NCBI RefSeq assembly: GCF_001043055.1
Contig: NZ_JYLF01000001.1
Coordinates: forward strand, 248,001-312,000
Direction: 5' to 3'
Length of the DNA: 64,000 nucleotides
Source: Pseudomonas weihenstephanensis
Lineage (GTDB): Bacteria; Pseudomonadota; Gammaproteobacteria; Pseudomonadales; Pseudomonadaceae
Shown here piece by piece: positions 44,732-53,695 of the stretch. Both the position numbers and the translations under genes were made by a program. Positions within the stretch are counted from its first letter, which is position 1, and every line of letters begins with the position of its first letter. The notes beneath the pieces are model-generated. The model had not been told where the DNA came from, searched no databases, and saw nothing but the letters and a program-made list of their open reading frames with translations.

Positions 44732-46384
44732 ATGTTGCAGACTCGCGTTATTGCGCCTACGCCAGCGGCGTATGCAGCTCCTCTACTGATCAAGCAATTG
44801 TTGTGGTCGGGGCGCCGCTACGAAGCCTCGCGTGAAATCGTTTATCGCGACCAGCGCCGTTACTCCTACGGCACGCTCAACGAACGCATTGCCCGGTTGG
44901 CCAATGTACTGACCCGCGCCGGGGTCAAGGCGGGCGACACGGTGGCGGTCATGGATTGGGACAGCCATCGCTACCTTGAGTGCATGTTTGCTATCCCGAT
45001 GCTTGGCGCGGTGGTCCACACCATTAACGTACGTTTATCGCCCGAACAAATCCTCTACACGATGAACCACGCGCAAGACCGCTTTGTGCTGGTCAACAGT
45101 GATTTCGTCGCGCTGTATCAGTCCATCGCCCCGCAATTATTGACCGTCGAGAAAACCCTGCTGTTGACCGACACCCCGCAGATGGTGGCTCAGTTGCCTG
45201 ATTGCGTTGGCGAATACGAGCAACTGTTGGCAGCGGCCAGCCCTGACTATGCCTTCGAAGACTTCGACGAGAACTCGGTAGCCACGACCTTTTACACCAC
45301 CGGCACGACTGGCAATCCCAAGGGGGTGTATTTCACTCATCGCCAGTTAGTGCTGCACACCCTGGGTGTTTCGACGATCCTGGGCAGCGTGCCTGCTGAG
45401 CGTCTGTTGGGTAGCAGCGATGTGTACATGCCGATCACCCCGATGTTCCATGTGCATGCGTGGGGCATGCCGTATCTGGCGACAATGTTGGGGCTTAAAC
45501 AGGTGTATCCGGGGCGTTACGAACCTGAACAGTTGCTTGCATTGTGGCGTCGCGAGCAGGTGACGTTTTCTCATTGCGTGCCCACCATTTTGCAAATGTT
45601 GCTTAACGCCCAAGGCGCGCAGGGCACCGACTTCAAGGGGTGGAAAATCATTGTCGGCGGCAGTGCTTTGAGTCGCACCCTGTACCGCGCGGCCAAGGCT
45701 CGCGGCATCGAGTTGACCGGGGCTTATGGCATGTCCGAATCCGGGCCGCTGGTGTCTTGCGCGCACCTGGACGACGCGGCTTGGGCCGGTTCAACCGAAG
45801 AGCGCATTAGCCACCGAATACGTGCCGGGGTACCTGGGCCATTGGTGCAAGTGGGCATTGTTGACGAGCACGGGCGGTTTCTCCCGCACGATGGCGAAAC
45901 GCAAGGTGAATTGGTGCTGCGCGCACCCTGGTTAACCGGCAGCTATTTGCATGAACCCGAGAAAGGCGCGCAATTGTGGGCGCAAGGCTGGCTGCACACC
46001 GGCGACGTGGCGACCCTCGACACTCGGGGCGAAATCGACATCCGTGACCGGATCAAAGACGTCATAAAAAGCGGCGGCGAATGGGTGTCATCGCTTGAGC
46101 TGGAAGACCTGATCAGCCGTCACCCGGCAGTGCGTGAAGTGGCTGTGGTCGGGGTGCCGGATGCGCAGTGGGGCGAGCGACCGGTGGCGATGCTGGTCGT
46201 GGCCGCCAACGCTGATTTCGACGCGGCGATGCTCAAAGTGCACCTCCAGCCCTTTGTTGACGAAGGTAGGATACGCCCGTGGGCGATTCCGGCCAGCCTG
46301 GCGCTGGTCGATGAAATCCCTAAAACCAGCGTCGGCAAGCTGGATAAAAAACGTATTCGGGGGCAATTGACTTCGTTTGCCTAG
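44732..46384 (+). CDS. Fatty acid-CoA ligase (AlkK-like, medium/long chain)
   Basis: A 550-residue acyl-adenylate-forming enzyme. The P-loop-like motif TTFYTTGTTGNPKGVYFTH is at about residues 185-205, LTGAYGMSESG is A5, GWLHTGDVA is A7, DRIKDVIKSGGEWVSS the FACS motif, and PKTSVGKLDKKRIR carries the catalytic lysine. It converts fatty acids to acyl-CoA in the cytoplasm for beta-oxidation. A GGGGGG stretch provides the Shine-Dalgarno. It is followed 99 bp later by a DUF1302 gene, an order common in pseudomonads for fatty-acid or polyester utilisation. Confidence 0.9.
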   Translation: MLQTRVIAPTPAAYAAPLLIKQLLWSGRRYEASREIVYRDQRRYSYGTLNERIARLANVLTRAGVKAGDTVAVMDWDSHRYLECMFAIPMLGAVVHTINVRLSPEQILYTMNHAQDRFVLVNSDFVALYQSIAPQLLTVEKTLLLTDTPQMVAQLPDCVGEYEQLLAAASPDYAFEDFDENSVATTFYTTGTTGNPKGVYFTHRQLVLHTLGVSTILGSVPAERLLGSSDVYMPITPMFHVHAWGMPYLATMLGLKQVYPGRYEPEQLLALWRREQVTFSHCVPTILQMLLNAQGAQGTDFKGWKIIVGGSALSRTLYRAAKARGIELTGAYGMSESGPLVSCAHLDDAAWAGSTEERISHRIRAGVPGPLVQVGIVDEHGRFLPHDGETQGELVLRAPWLTGSYLHEPEKGAQLWAQGWLHTGDVATLDTRGEIDIRDRIKDVIKSGGEWVSSLELEDLISRHPAVREVAVVGVPDAQWGERPVAMLVVAANADFDAAMLKVHLQPFVDEGRIRPWAIPASLALVDEIPKTSVGKLDKKRIRGQLTSFA

Positions 46385-46483
46385 CCGCTGCGTGCTGCGT
46401 GCTGCGTCACCGTTGATCTTGTCAAAATCTGGTTTTCCTTCATCCTTGCGGGCTTATTGCGACGTACCCACGGAGAAGTATCA

Positions 46484-48250
46484 ATGCCCTCAGTCCACCG
46501 GTTCTGGCGCCGAGCCCAACTGCCACTGGCAGTCAGTTTCGCCGCGACGCTCGCCGGGCCTGCCTGGGGCGTGAGTTTCAATGTGGGCGATGTCGAGGTT
46601 CAGCTGGATTCCGAGTTGTCGATCGGCGCCAGTTGGTCCACTGCCAAGGCCGATCATTCGCTGATCGGCGCCAACAACGGTGGCACCGGTCACTCGCAGA
46701 TCTCGGACGATGGCCGTCTTAATTTCAAGCGCGGCGAAACCTTCTCCAAAGTGTTGATGGGGGTTCACGGCCTGGAGTTGAAGTACGGCGACAGCGGTCT
46801 TTATGTACGCGGCAAGTATTGGTACGACTTCGAACTGCAAGATGACAGCCGCCCATTCAAAGACATCAGTGACAAGGGGCGCAAGGCATCAGCGCAGTCG
46901 GCTGGCGCGCAGTGGCTCGACGCGTTCGTGTACCACAACTATGTCATTGCCGATCAGCCAGGCGCCGTGCGTTTGGGTAAGCAAGTGGTCAACTGGGGTG
47001 AAGGCGCGTTTATCGGCGGCGGTATAAATGCTATCAACCCGATGCAGATGGCGGCCTATCGTCGGCCGGGGTCTGAATACAAAGACGGTCTGGTGCCGGT
47101 CAATCTTTTTTACCTCTCGCAGAACCTCACGGACAGACTGTCGGTTGAGGGGTTCTATCAGCTGGATTGGGAGCAGTCGGAGGTCGACAACTGCGGCACG
47201 TTTTTCTCTCAGTCGGACGTGATCGCCGATGGTTGCAGCGCTAATTACCGGGTAATGAGCAAGCGCTCGGCTTTGGATGTGGCTGATTTGGCGGCGCTGA
47301 CGTCGGTGGGTGTCGATGTCAACGGCGAAGGCGTACTGGTGCGCCGCGACGCTGATCGCAATGCACGCAACAGTGGCCAGTTCGGTCTGGCCCTGCACTA
47401 CCTGTTTGACCCGTTGGACACCGAGTTCGGCGCCTTCTTCATGAACTATCACAGCCGCGACCCGATCATCAGCGGGCGTGCAGCCCCTCAGTCGGTTTAC
47501 AACGCCGCGACAGCTGCGGGTGGTTTAGCACCGATGGTCGTGGCGGGCAACGCCCGTTACTACGTTGAGTACCCTGAAGACATCCGCTTGTACGGCGTGA
47601 GTTTCGCCACCACCTTATCCACAGGCACGGCCTGGAAAGGTGAGTTGAGCTATCGCCCCAACGCGCCTGTGCAACTCAATACCGACGATTTGTTGTACGC
47701 CAACGTGACGCTGCTCCCAGGCTTGGCGGATGCATCGCCCCTGAGCGTGACAGCGGGAGGTGATACGGCGGGCTATCGGCGTAAAGAGATCACCCAGTTT
47801 CAGACATCGCTGACCCATATTCTGGACAATGCGATGGGTGCCAATCGGCTGATTCTGATTGGCGAAGTCGGTATCACCCACGTTGGCGGGCTCGAAAGCC
47901 GCTCAGACGCGCGCTACGGCCGCGATCCGGTGTTCGGGCAGGCGGGTGACGATGGTTTTACCACCGCCAACGCATGGGGCTATCGCGCACGGGCTGTGTG
48001 GGAATACAACAGCGTGTTGCCGGGCATTAATCTCAAACCGAACGTGGCGTGGTCCCACGATGTGAGCGGCTACTCGCCCGGACCGTCTGCTACCTTCGAA
48101 GAGGGTCGTAAAGCGGTGAGTGTGGGCGTTGATGCGCAATACCAGAACACCTACACCAGCAGCCTCTCGTACACTAATTTCTTTGGCGGGCGCTACAACA
48201 CGTTGAGCGACCGCGACTTCATGGCATTGAGTGTCGGGGTGAAGTTTTGA
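46484..48250 (+). CDS. DUF1302 family outer-membrane protein
   Basis: A 588-residue protein with a signal peptide (LPLAVSFAATLAGPAWG). The DUF1302 features are FNVGDVEVQLDSELSIGASW at the mature N-terminus, the PGAVRLGKQVVNWGEGAFIGGGINAINP motif, and the end FMALSVGVKF with terminal F as in barrel proteins. The family is thought to import hydrophobic compounds and usually pairs with DUF1329. GGAGA precedes ATG 46484. No DUF1329 gene is next to it. The acyl-CoA ligase upstream suggests fatty-acid-like substrates. Confidence 0.88.
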   Translation: MPSVHRFWRRAQLPLAVSFAATLAGPAWGVSFNVGDVEVQLDSELSIGASWSTAKADHSLIGANNGGTGHSQISDDGRLNFKRGETFSKVLMGVHGLELKYGDSGLYVRGKYWYDFELQDDSRPFKDISDKGRKASAQSAGAQWLDAFVYHNYVIADQPGAVRLGKQVVNWGEGAFIGGGINAINPMQMAAYRRPGSEYKDGLVPVNLFYLSQNLTDRLSVEGFYQLDWEQSEVDNCGTFFSQSDVIADGCSANYRVMSKRSALDVADLAALTSVGVDVNGEGVLVRRDADRNARNSGQFGLALHYLFDPLDTEFGAFFMNYHSRDPIISGRAAPQSVYNAATAAGGLAPMVVAGNARYYVEYPEDIRLYGVSFATTLSTGTAWKGELSYRPNAPVQLNTDDLLYANVTLLPGLADASPLSVTAGGDTAGYRRKEITQFQTSLTHILDNAMGANRLILIGEVGITHVGGLESRSDARYGRDPVFGQAGDDGFTTANAWGYRARAVWEYNSVLPGINLKPNVAWSHDVSGYSPGPSATFEEGRKAVSVGVDAQYQNTYTSSLSYTNFFGGRYNTLSDRDFMALSVGVKF

Positions 48251-48281
48251 ACCGTTTTAATCTGCTGTGGATATGTGAATC

Positions 48282-48923
48282 ATGAATGCTGCGACTGCCC
48301 TGATCCGCGACACCTTCCCCGTCGGCCCGTTGCAGTGCAACTGCACGATCATCGGCGATCCGCTGACTAAAAAGGCCATTGTGGTCGATCCGGGTGGCGA
48401 TCATGAGTTGATCTTGGCGCGGCTTGAGAAACATGGGTTGAAGGTGGTCAGCATCATTCACACGCACGCGCATCTGGATCATTTTCTGGCGTCTGGCCAG
48501 CTTAAGGAGAAGACCGGCGCGACGTTGCACCTGCACAAGGACGACCAGTTTTTGTGGGACAACCTAAAGATGCAGTGCGAGTTGTTTCGCGTTCCCTACA
48601 CGCCGGTACCCGCGCCGGATCGCTGGCTTTCAGACGATGAAGAATTGGCTTGCGGCTGTGGTGTCGCACTGCACACACCGGGACATACGCCCGGCTCCAT
48701 GAGCTTTTGGTTTGCCGATGCGAAATTACTGATTGCGGGCGATACGTTATTTCGGCGTGGGGTAGGGCGAACCGATTTGTGGGGTGGCGATCAGGCAACT
48801 ATCGTACGTTCCATCAAGCAGCGTCTGTACACGTTGGACGAAGACGCCACAGTGATTACAGGCCATGGCCCCGACACTCGCCTGGGCGATGAAATGCGCG
48901 ACAACCCGTTTGTACGCGCTTGA
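48282..48923 (+). CDS. Metallo-beta-lactamase-fold hydrolase (glyoxalase II-like)
   Basis: A 213-residue hydrolase with the metal motif HTHAHLDH at residues 60-67 (metal ligands His62, His64, Asp66 and His67). Further ligands are in LHTPGHTPGSM and IAGDTLFRRGVGRTDLWGGD, and the terminal ITGHGPDT. The GRTDLWGG/GHGP pattern resembles YcbL-type (type II glyoxalase) enzymes. Substrate not known. It starts 32 bp after the DUF1302 gene. Confidence 0.88.
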   Translation: MNAATALIRDTFPVGPLQCNCTIIGDPLTKKAIVVDPGGDHELILARLEKHGLKVVSIIHTHAHLDHFLASGQLKEKTGATLHLHKDDQFLWDNLKMQCELFRVPYTPVPAPDRWLSDDEELACGCGVALHTPGHTPGSMSFWFADAKLLIAGDTLFRRGVGRTDLWGGDQATIVRSIKQRLYTLDEDATVITGHGPDTRLGDEMRDNPFVRA

Positions 48924-49023
48924 GAAATAGATGGAATTTTTACCGTTGGTCGTGTTCAAACGCCAACAGAGTTCCATTGCCAACGGCCTTTGCCTCCAGA
49001 AAGTATTGAGTAGGAGCTTCACC

Positions 49024-49740
49024 ATGTTTATTTCGCGTCGTTTGATTGTGGCCGCAAGTGCTGTTGCGTTGCTGGCTGGCTGCGCCTCGCCTAACCCGTA
49101 TGACAATCAAGGTCAGGCGTCTTCTGGTATGAGCAAAACTGCCAAATACGGTGGTCTGGGGGCATTGGCCGGTGCTGTCGCTGGCGCGGCCATCGACCAC
49201 AACAACCGTGGCAAGGGGGCTTTGATCGGTGCTGCGGTGGCGGGCCTGGGGGCTGCCGGTTATGGCTACTACGCTGACAAGCAAGAAGCCGCATTGCGCG
49301 CAAGCATGGCCAACACCGGGGTTGAGGTGCAGCGCCAAGGTGACAACATCACCCTGGTAATGCCGGGCAATATCACCTTTGCGACCAGTTCTGCGAACAT
49401 CTCGCCAAGCTTTTATCAGCCACTCAATAGCCTGGCCAACTCGCTCAAGCAGCTCAACAACCAGCAACAGATTCAGATTGTGGGTTACACCGACAGCACG
49501 GGTAACTACAACTTCAACATGCAGTTGTCTCAGCAGCGTGCGCAAAGCGTAGCGACCTACCTGACGTCTCAGGGTGTCAGCGGTCAGTACCTGTCAGTTA
49601 CGGGTAAAGGTCCGGCTGACCCGATTGCCAGCAACGCCACACCGGATGGCCGCGCGCAAAACCGTCGGGTGCAGATCACCCTGGCGCCGATTCCAGGCAT
49701 GAACTACCAGCAGCAGGGTCAAGTCCAGCAGTACCCATAA
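49024..49740 (+). CDS. OmpA-family outer-membrane lipoprotein
   Basis: A 238-residue lipoprotein with lipobox ALLAGC (Cys20). A glycine-zipper region follows (YGGLGALAGAVAGAAIDHNNRGKGALIGAAVAGLG, residues about 40-75), then an OmpA peptidoglycan-binding domain (VGYTDSTGNYNFNMQLSQQRAQSV, with the Asp and Arg for meso-DAP). YiaD/YfiB type; tethers the outer membrane to the wall. GTAGGAG precedes ATG 49024. Confidence 0.92.
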   Translation: MFISRRLIVAASAVALLAGCASPNPYDNQGQASSGMSKTAKYGGLGALAGAVAGAAIDHNNRGKGALIGAAVAGLGAAGYGYYADKQEAALRASMANTGVEVQRQGDNITLVMPGNITFATSSANISPSFYQPLNSLANSLKQLNNQQQIQIVGYTDSTGNYNFNMQLSQQRAQSVATYLTSQGVSGQYLSVTGKGPADPIASNATPDGRAQNRRVQITLAPIPGMNYQQQGQVQQYP

Positions 49741-49790
49741 GGTTCATGCTTTGTAGCCGCTGCCTGAGGCTGCGGCCACAAAAAGTGAAC

Positions 49791-49835
49791 AACAAAAAGC
49801 CCCGCGATCTTTATGAGCTCGCGGGGCTTTTTGTT
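49791..49835. terminator. Bidirectional terminator, OmpA lipoprotein / ZapG
   Basis: AACAAAAAGCCCCGCGA and TCGCGGGGCTTTTTGTT form a 17-base perfect stem around TCTTTATGAGC. T-runs are present on both strands between two convergent genes. Confidence 0.92.
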
Positions 49836-49854
49836 GAACGCTTTGCCGGATGAA

Positions 49855-50289
49855 TTACTTCTTCAGGCCGTAATGCTCGTCGAGCATGCCGGGGGCGTTC
49901 GGGGTTTTTGGTGCGTAATCCAACGGCGGCTCTGAGCTGTGCGGCGGGGTAAGACGCTCGCGGTGCGGTTGAGGCGCTTCGGAGTGCAGTGCGGCCAGCA
50001 GGCGTTGGCGAGTCTGCTCGTCCAGGGCCAAGCGGTTGGCGCCCTCGGCGAGGTGGTCTTGCACCTCCTGATAGCTCTGCGTGAGTTTTTTCACCAGATT
50101 GGCGGTGCTGTTGAAGTGGGTAACCACTTCACTTTGATAACTGTCAAAACGTTCCTGGATGTCATCTAGCTGGCGCTGCGTGCGGTTAGGCGCGGCATTG
50201 GGCAGCAAACGAGCGACCAGAAAACCTATGGCGACACCTGCAACCAAGGCGAGAGTCGGCAACAACCAAATCAAGAGCGAGTGTTCCAC
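49855..50289 (-). CDS. YhcB/ZapG (DUF1043) family protein
   Basis: A 144-residue inner-membrane protein. One N-terminal helix (LLIWLLPTLALVAGVAIGFLVARLL) is followed by a coiled-coil region rich in Gln and Glu (QRQLDDIQERFDSYQSEVVTHFN) and a disordered Pro-rich tail. ZapG/YhcB links the divisome to cell-wall synthesis and rod shape in enterics. A promoter gap of 139 bp separates it from the divergent hydrolase gene. Confidence 0.88.
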   Translation of the reverse strand: MEHSLLIWLLPTLALVAGVAIGFLVARLLPNAAPNRTQRQLDDIQERFDSYQSEVVTHFNSTANLVKKLTQSYQEVQDHLAEGANRLALDEQTRQRLLAALHSEAPQPHRERLTPPHSSEPPLDYAPKTPNAPGMLDEHYGLKK

Positions 50290-50428
50290 GAGTCCTTCCT
50301 CTATAAACGGCTTTGCTTTACGTTAACGGCTCGGACCTGCGCTGTATACCGCGATGCACTCGCAAATATGTCAGACAGAATCTATCAGCTAGACGAGTCG
50401 ACCCAATTTGAGGTCACGGAGTTCCTTC

Positions 50429-51064
50429 TTGCTTACCCGCGAAACCCCCGTTGTGATTGACGGCCCTGTTGGCCAATTGGAAGCTTTATACCTTGATTGT
50501 GAAGAGCCACGCGGCCTTGCGTTGCTGTGCCACCCTAATCCGGTACAGGGCGGGACGATGTTGAATAAAGTCGTTTCAACCCTTCAGCGCACGGCGCGCG
50601 ATGCTGGCCTTGTGACCTTACGGTTTAATTACCGGGGTACAGGCGCCAGTGCCGGTAGTCATGACATGGGCACCGGAGAAGTGGATGACGCGCTCGCAGC
50701 CGCCCAGTGGCTACGCGCCAAACACCCAGACTTGCCGATGACGTTGCTGGGGTTTTCGTTCGGCGGCTTTGTGGTAGCCAGTCTGGGCGGGCGACTTGAA
50801 GCCCAGGGCGAAACACTCAAGCACGTATTTATGATTGCCCCGGCGGTGATACGTTTGCGTGACGAAGAGGCCTTGCCTCACAACGGCTCGTTGACCGTGA
50901 TCCAGCCCGAAACCGACGAAGTGATCGATCCGCAGCGGGTGTATGACTGGTCCCAACAGCTCTCGCGCCCCCATGAGCTGCTGAAAGTGGCAGAATGCGG
51001 GCACTTTTTTCACGGCAAGCTGACGGATCTTAAGGATTTGGTGCTGCCACGCCTTTCGAATTGA
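50429..51064 (+). CDS. Alpha/beta hydrolase
   Basis: A 211-residue cytoplasmic alpha/beta hydrolase. The nucleophile elbow is GFSFGG, with Ser in the GxSxG position; LRFNYRGTGASAG forms the oxyanion region; Asp and His follow in QPETDEVID and ECGHFFHG. It is close to the small YfhR-like esterases. I start it at TTG 50429, with GGAG 7 bp upstream; a further upstream TTG at 50408 lacks a site. It precedes trpS by 24 bp and may be co-transcribed. Confidence 0.82.
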   Translation: MLTRETPVVIDGPVGQLEALYLDCEEPRGLALLCHPNPVQGGTMLNKVVSTLQRTARDAGLVTLRFNYRGTGASAGSHDMGTGEVDDALAAAQWLRAKHPDLPMTLLGFSFGGFVVASLGGRLEAQGETLKHVFMIAPAVIRLRDEEALPHNGSLTVIQPETDEVIDPQRVYDWSQQLSRPHELLKVAECGHFFHGKLTDLKDLVLPRLSN

Positions 51065-51088
51065 TTGCAGTCTGATAAGCGATTACCT

Positions 51089-52444
51089 ATGACCACTCGT
51101 ACTCGAATCCTCACCGGTATCACCACCACTGGTACGCCGCACCTGGGCAACTATGCCGGTGCCATTCGCCCGGCCATCGTGGCCAGCCGTGACAGCAATG
51201 CCGACTCGTTTTACTTTCTGGCTGACTATCACGCCCTGATCAAATGCGACGACCCGCAGCGTATTCAACGCTCGCGTCAGGAAATCGCGGCAACCTGGCT
51301 GGCCTCCGGTCTGGATGTCGAGCGCGTGACGTTTTATCGCCAGTCCGATATCCCGGAAATCCCTGAGCTGGCCTGGCTGCTGACGTGTGTGGCGGCCAAA
51401 GGCTTGCTCAACCGTGCGCACGCCTACAAGGCATCGGTAGACAAAAATCTGGAAAATGGTGAAGACCCGGATGCCGGTATCACCATGGGCCTGTACAGCT
51501 ACCCGGTACTGATGGCTGCCGACATCCTAATGTTCAACGCCAACAAGGTGCCGGTTGGTCGTGACCAGATCCAGCACGTTGAGATGGCCCGCGACATTGG
51601 TCAGCGCTTCAATCATCTGTTTGGCAATGGCAAAGAGTTTTTCGCCATGCCTGAAGCCCTGATCGAAGAAAGCGTCGCGACCTTGCCGGGTCTCGACGGT
51701 CGCAAAATGTCCAAAAGCTACGACAACACCATTCCGTTGTTTACCAGCGCGAAGGACATGAAGAGCGCGATTTCGCGCATCGTCACCGACTCCAAGGCGC
51801 CGGGTGAAGCCAAAGACCCTGATAACTCGCACCTGTTTACCTTGTATCAGGCGTTCTCCACCCCTGAGCAGTCCGCCGAGTTCCGCAGTGAGTTGTTGCA
51901 GGGGCTGGGTTGGGGAGAGGCCAAAGAGCGCCTGTTCAAGCTGCTGGACGCCGAATTGGGTGAATCGCGCGAGCGTTATCACGACCTGATGTCGCGCCCA
52001 TCCGACATGGAAGACATTTTGCTGGCGGGCGCGCAGAAGGCTCGCAAAACTGCAACCCCGTTCCTGGCGCAACTGCGTGAGGCGGTTGGTCTGCGTTCGT
52101 TTGTCAGTGCCGCGCAAAACACCACGACCGCCAAGAAAAAAGCCGTAAAAGGCCCGCGTTTTGTCAGCTTTCGTGATGAAGACGCCAGCTTCCGTTTTCG
52201 TTTGCTGACGGCGGACGGTGAGCAATTGTTGCTCTCGCGCAGCTTTGTCGATGGCAAAACTGCCGGTCAGATCACCAAGCAGCTGCAATCGGGTGAGCCG
52301 CTGGATGTGCGTCATGAAGACTTGGGCTTCAGCGTTTGGCTGGACGGCGAGTGCGTTGCGCACAGTCCTGCTTTTGCTGACAGTGCCACCCGTGACCTCG
52401 CTATCGACGCCTTGCGTTTGGCGCTGGTGCCTGTCCAAGACTAA
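51089..52444 (+). CDS. trpS: Tryptophanyl-tRNA synthetase with C-terminal additional domain
   Basis: A 451-residue class I aminoacyl-tRNA synthetase that charges tRNA-Trp. The HIGH-type signature is TPHLGNYAG, and [10 protein letters not shown] is KMSKS. The catalytic part ends at about residue 335, the length of E. coli TrpS (334). After a Lys-rich linker (AKKKAVKG) there is about 100 residues that include [22 protein letters not shown] and end [11 protein letters not shown]. It resembles a DUF1508-like fold; the P. aeruginosa orthologue is similarly long. ATG 51089 is used; a TTG at 51065 is in frame. Confidence 0.94.
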   Translation: MTTRTRILTGITTTGTPHLGNYAGAIRPAIVASRDSNADSFYFLADYHALIKCDDPQRIQRSRQEIAATWLASGLDVERVTFYRQSDIPEIPELAWLLTCVAAKGLLNRAHAYKASVDKNLENGEDPDAGITMGLYSYPVLMAADILMFNANKVPVGRDQIQHVEMARDIGQRFNHLFGNGKEFFAMPEALIEESVATLPGLDGRKMSKSYDNTIPLFTSAKDMKSAISRIVTDSKAPGEAKDPDNSHLFTLYQAFSTPEQSAEFRSELLQGLGWGEAKERLFKLLDAELGESRERYHDLMSRPSDMEDILLAGAQKARKTATPFLAQLREAVGLRSFVSAAQNTTTAKKKAVKGPRFVSFRDEDASFRFRLLTADGEQLLLSRSFVDGKTAGQITKQLQSGEPLDVRHEDLGFSVWLDGECVAHSPAFADSATRDLAIDALRLALVPVQD

Positions 52445-52487
52445 GAAAGTGCGGCGTTTTGCCTCAGGTTTAATTGCCATTCCTCAG

Positions 52488-52516
52488 GGCCGTCGCTACA
52501 GTGACGGCCCGTTTTT
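52488..52516 (+). terminator. Terminator after trpS
   Basis: GGGCCGTC and GACGGCCC form the stem around GCTACAGT, followed by GTTTTTG. It lies 44 bp beyond the trpS stop, 20 bp before the zapE start. Confidence 0.85.
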
Positions 52517-52535
52517 GTTACCTTGCTAACGAATT

Positions 52536-53630
52536 ATGACGCCTCTAGAACGATATCAAGCTGATCTGAAACGCCCGGACTTTTTCCATGACGCCGCGCA
52601 GGAAAACGCTGTACGCCACTTGCAGCGTCTGTACGACGATCTGGTTGCCTCTTCACAGAGCAAGCCGGGTCTGTTCGGCAAGCTGTTCGGTAAAAAAGAA
52701 CAGACGCCGGTCAAGGGCCTGTATTTCTGGGGCGGAGTAGGCCGGGGCAAGACTTACCTGGTCGATACGTTCTTCGATGCCCTGCCGTTCAAAGAGAAAG
52801 TACGGACGCACTTCCACCGCTTCATGAAGCGTGTGCACGAAGAAATGCGCACGTTGAATGGCGAAAAGAACCCGCTGACGATCATCGCCAAACGCTTTTC
52901 AGATGAGGCGCGGGTAATTTGTTTCGACGAGTTCTTTGTGTCGGATATTACCGATGCCATGATTCTGGGCACGTTGATGGAAGAGCTGTTCAAAAACGGC
53001 GTCACCCTGGTGGCGACCTCAAACATCGTGCCTGATGGTCTGTACAAGGACGGTTTGCAGCGTGCGCGCTTCTTGCCAGCGATTGCGCTGATCAAGCAGA
53101 ACACCGATATCGTCAACGTCGACAGTGGCGTGGACTACCGTTTGCGTCATTTGGAGCAGGCCGAACTGTTCCACTTCCCGCTGAACGAAGCTTCTGAGAA
53201 GTGCTTGCGCGAAAGCTTCAAGGCGCTGACGCACAACTCGACACGCGCGGTGGAAAATGATGACCTGGTTATCGAAAACCGCACCATTCGTGCCCTGCGC
53301 ACTTGTGATGACGTGGCCTGGTTTGACTTCCGTGAGTTGTGCGATGGCCCGCGCAGCCAGAACGATTACATCGAGCTGGGTAAAATCTTCAACGCTGTAA
53401 TTCTCAGCGGTGTTGAGCAGATGGACGTTAAGACGGACGACATCGCGCGTCGTTTCATCAACATGGTCGATGAGTTCTATGACCGTAACGTCAAGCTGAT
53501 CATATCGGCCGAGGTTGAGTTGAAAGACCTCTACCTGGGCGGGCGTTTGAACTTCGAGTTCCAGCGTACGCTGAGCCGTTTGCTGGAAATGCAGTCCCAT
53601 GAATACCTGACGCGGGCACATAAGCCTTAG
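52536..53630 (+). CDS. zapE: Cell division protein ZapE (AFG1-like ATPase)
   Basis: A 364-residue AAA-type ATPase. The Walker A is GGVGRGKT at residues 66-73 (FWGGVGRGKTYLVDTFFDALP), Walker B VICFDEFFVSD, and the AFG1 signature TLVATSNIVPDGLYKDGLQRARFLPAI follows. ZapE binds and destabilises FtsZ polymers in E. coli under low oxygen or stress. Length matches ZapE (375). It follows the trpS terminator. Confidence 0.95.
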   Translation: MTPLERYQADLKRPDFFHDAAQENAVRHLQRLYDDLVASSQSKPGLFGKLFGKKEQTPVKGLYFWGGVGRGKTYLVDTFFDALPFKEKVRTHFHRFMKRVHEEMRTLNGEKNPLTIIAKRFSDEARVICFDEFFVSDITDAMILGTLMEELFKNGVTLVATSNIVPDGLYKDGLQRARFLPAIALIKQNTDIVNVDSGVDYRLRHLEQAELFHFPLNEASEKCLRESFKALTHNSTRAVENDDLVIENRTIRALRTCDDVAWFDFRELCDGPRSQNDYIELGKIFNAVILSGVEQMDVKTDDIARRFINMVDEFYDRNVKLIISAEVELKDLYLGGRLNFEFQRTLSRLLEMQSHEYLTRAHKP

Positions 53631-53644
53631 TCGGACACCGCATC

Positions 53645-53674
53645 AAAAAAAGGCCTGCATTGCAGGCCTTTTTG
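53645..53674. terminator. Bidirectional terminator, zapE / GlxA-type gene
   Basis: AAAAAAGGCCTGCA and TGCAGGCCTTTTT form a perfect stem with T-runs on both strands. The flanking genes are convergent. Confidence 0.88.
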
Positions 53675-53695
53675 GTTTTTCGCCAACGGATATTT

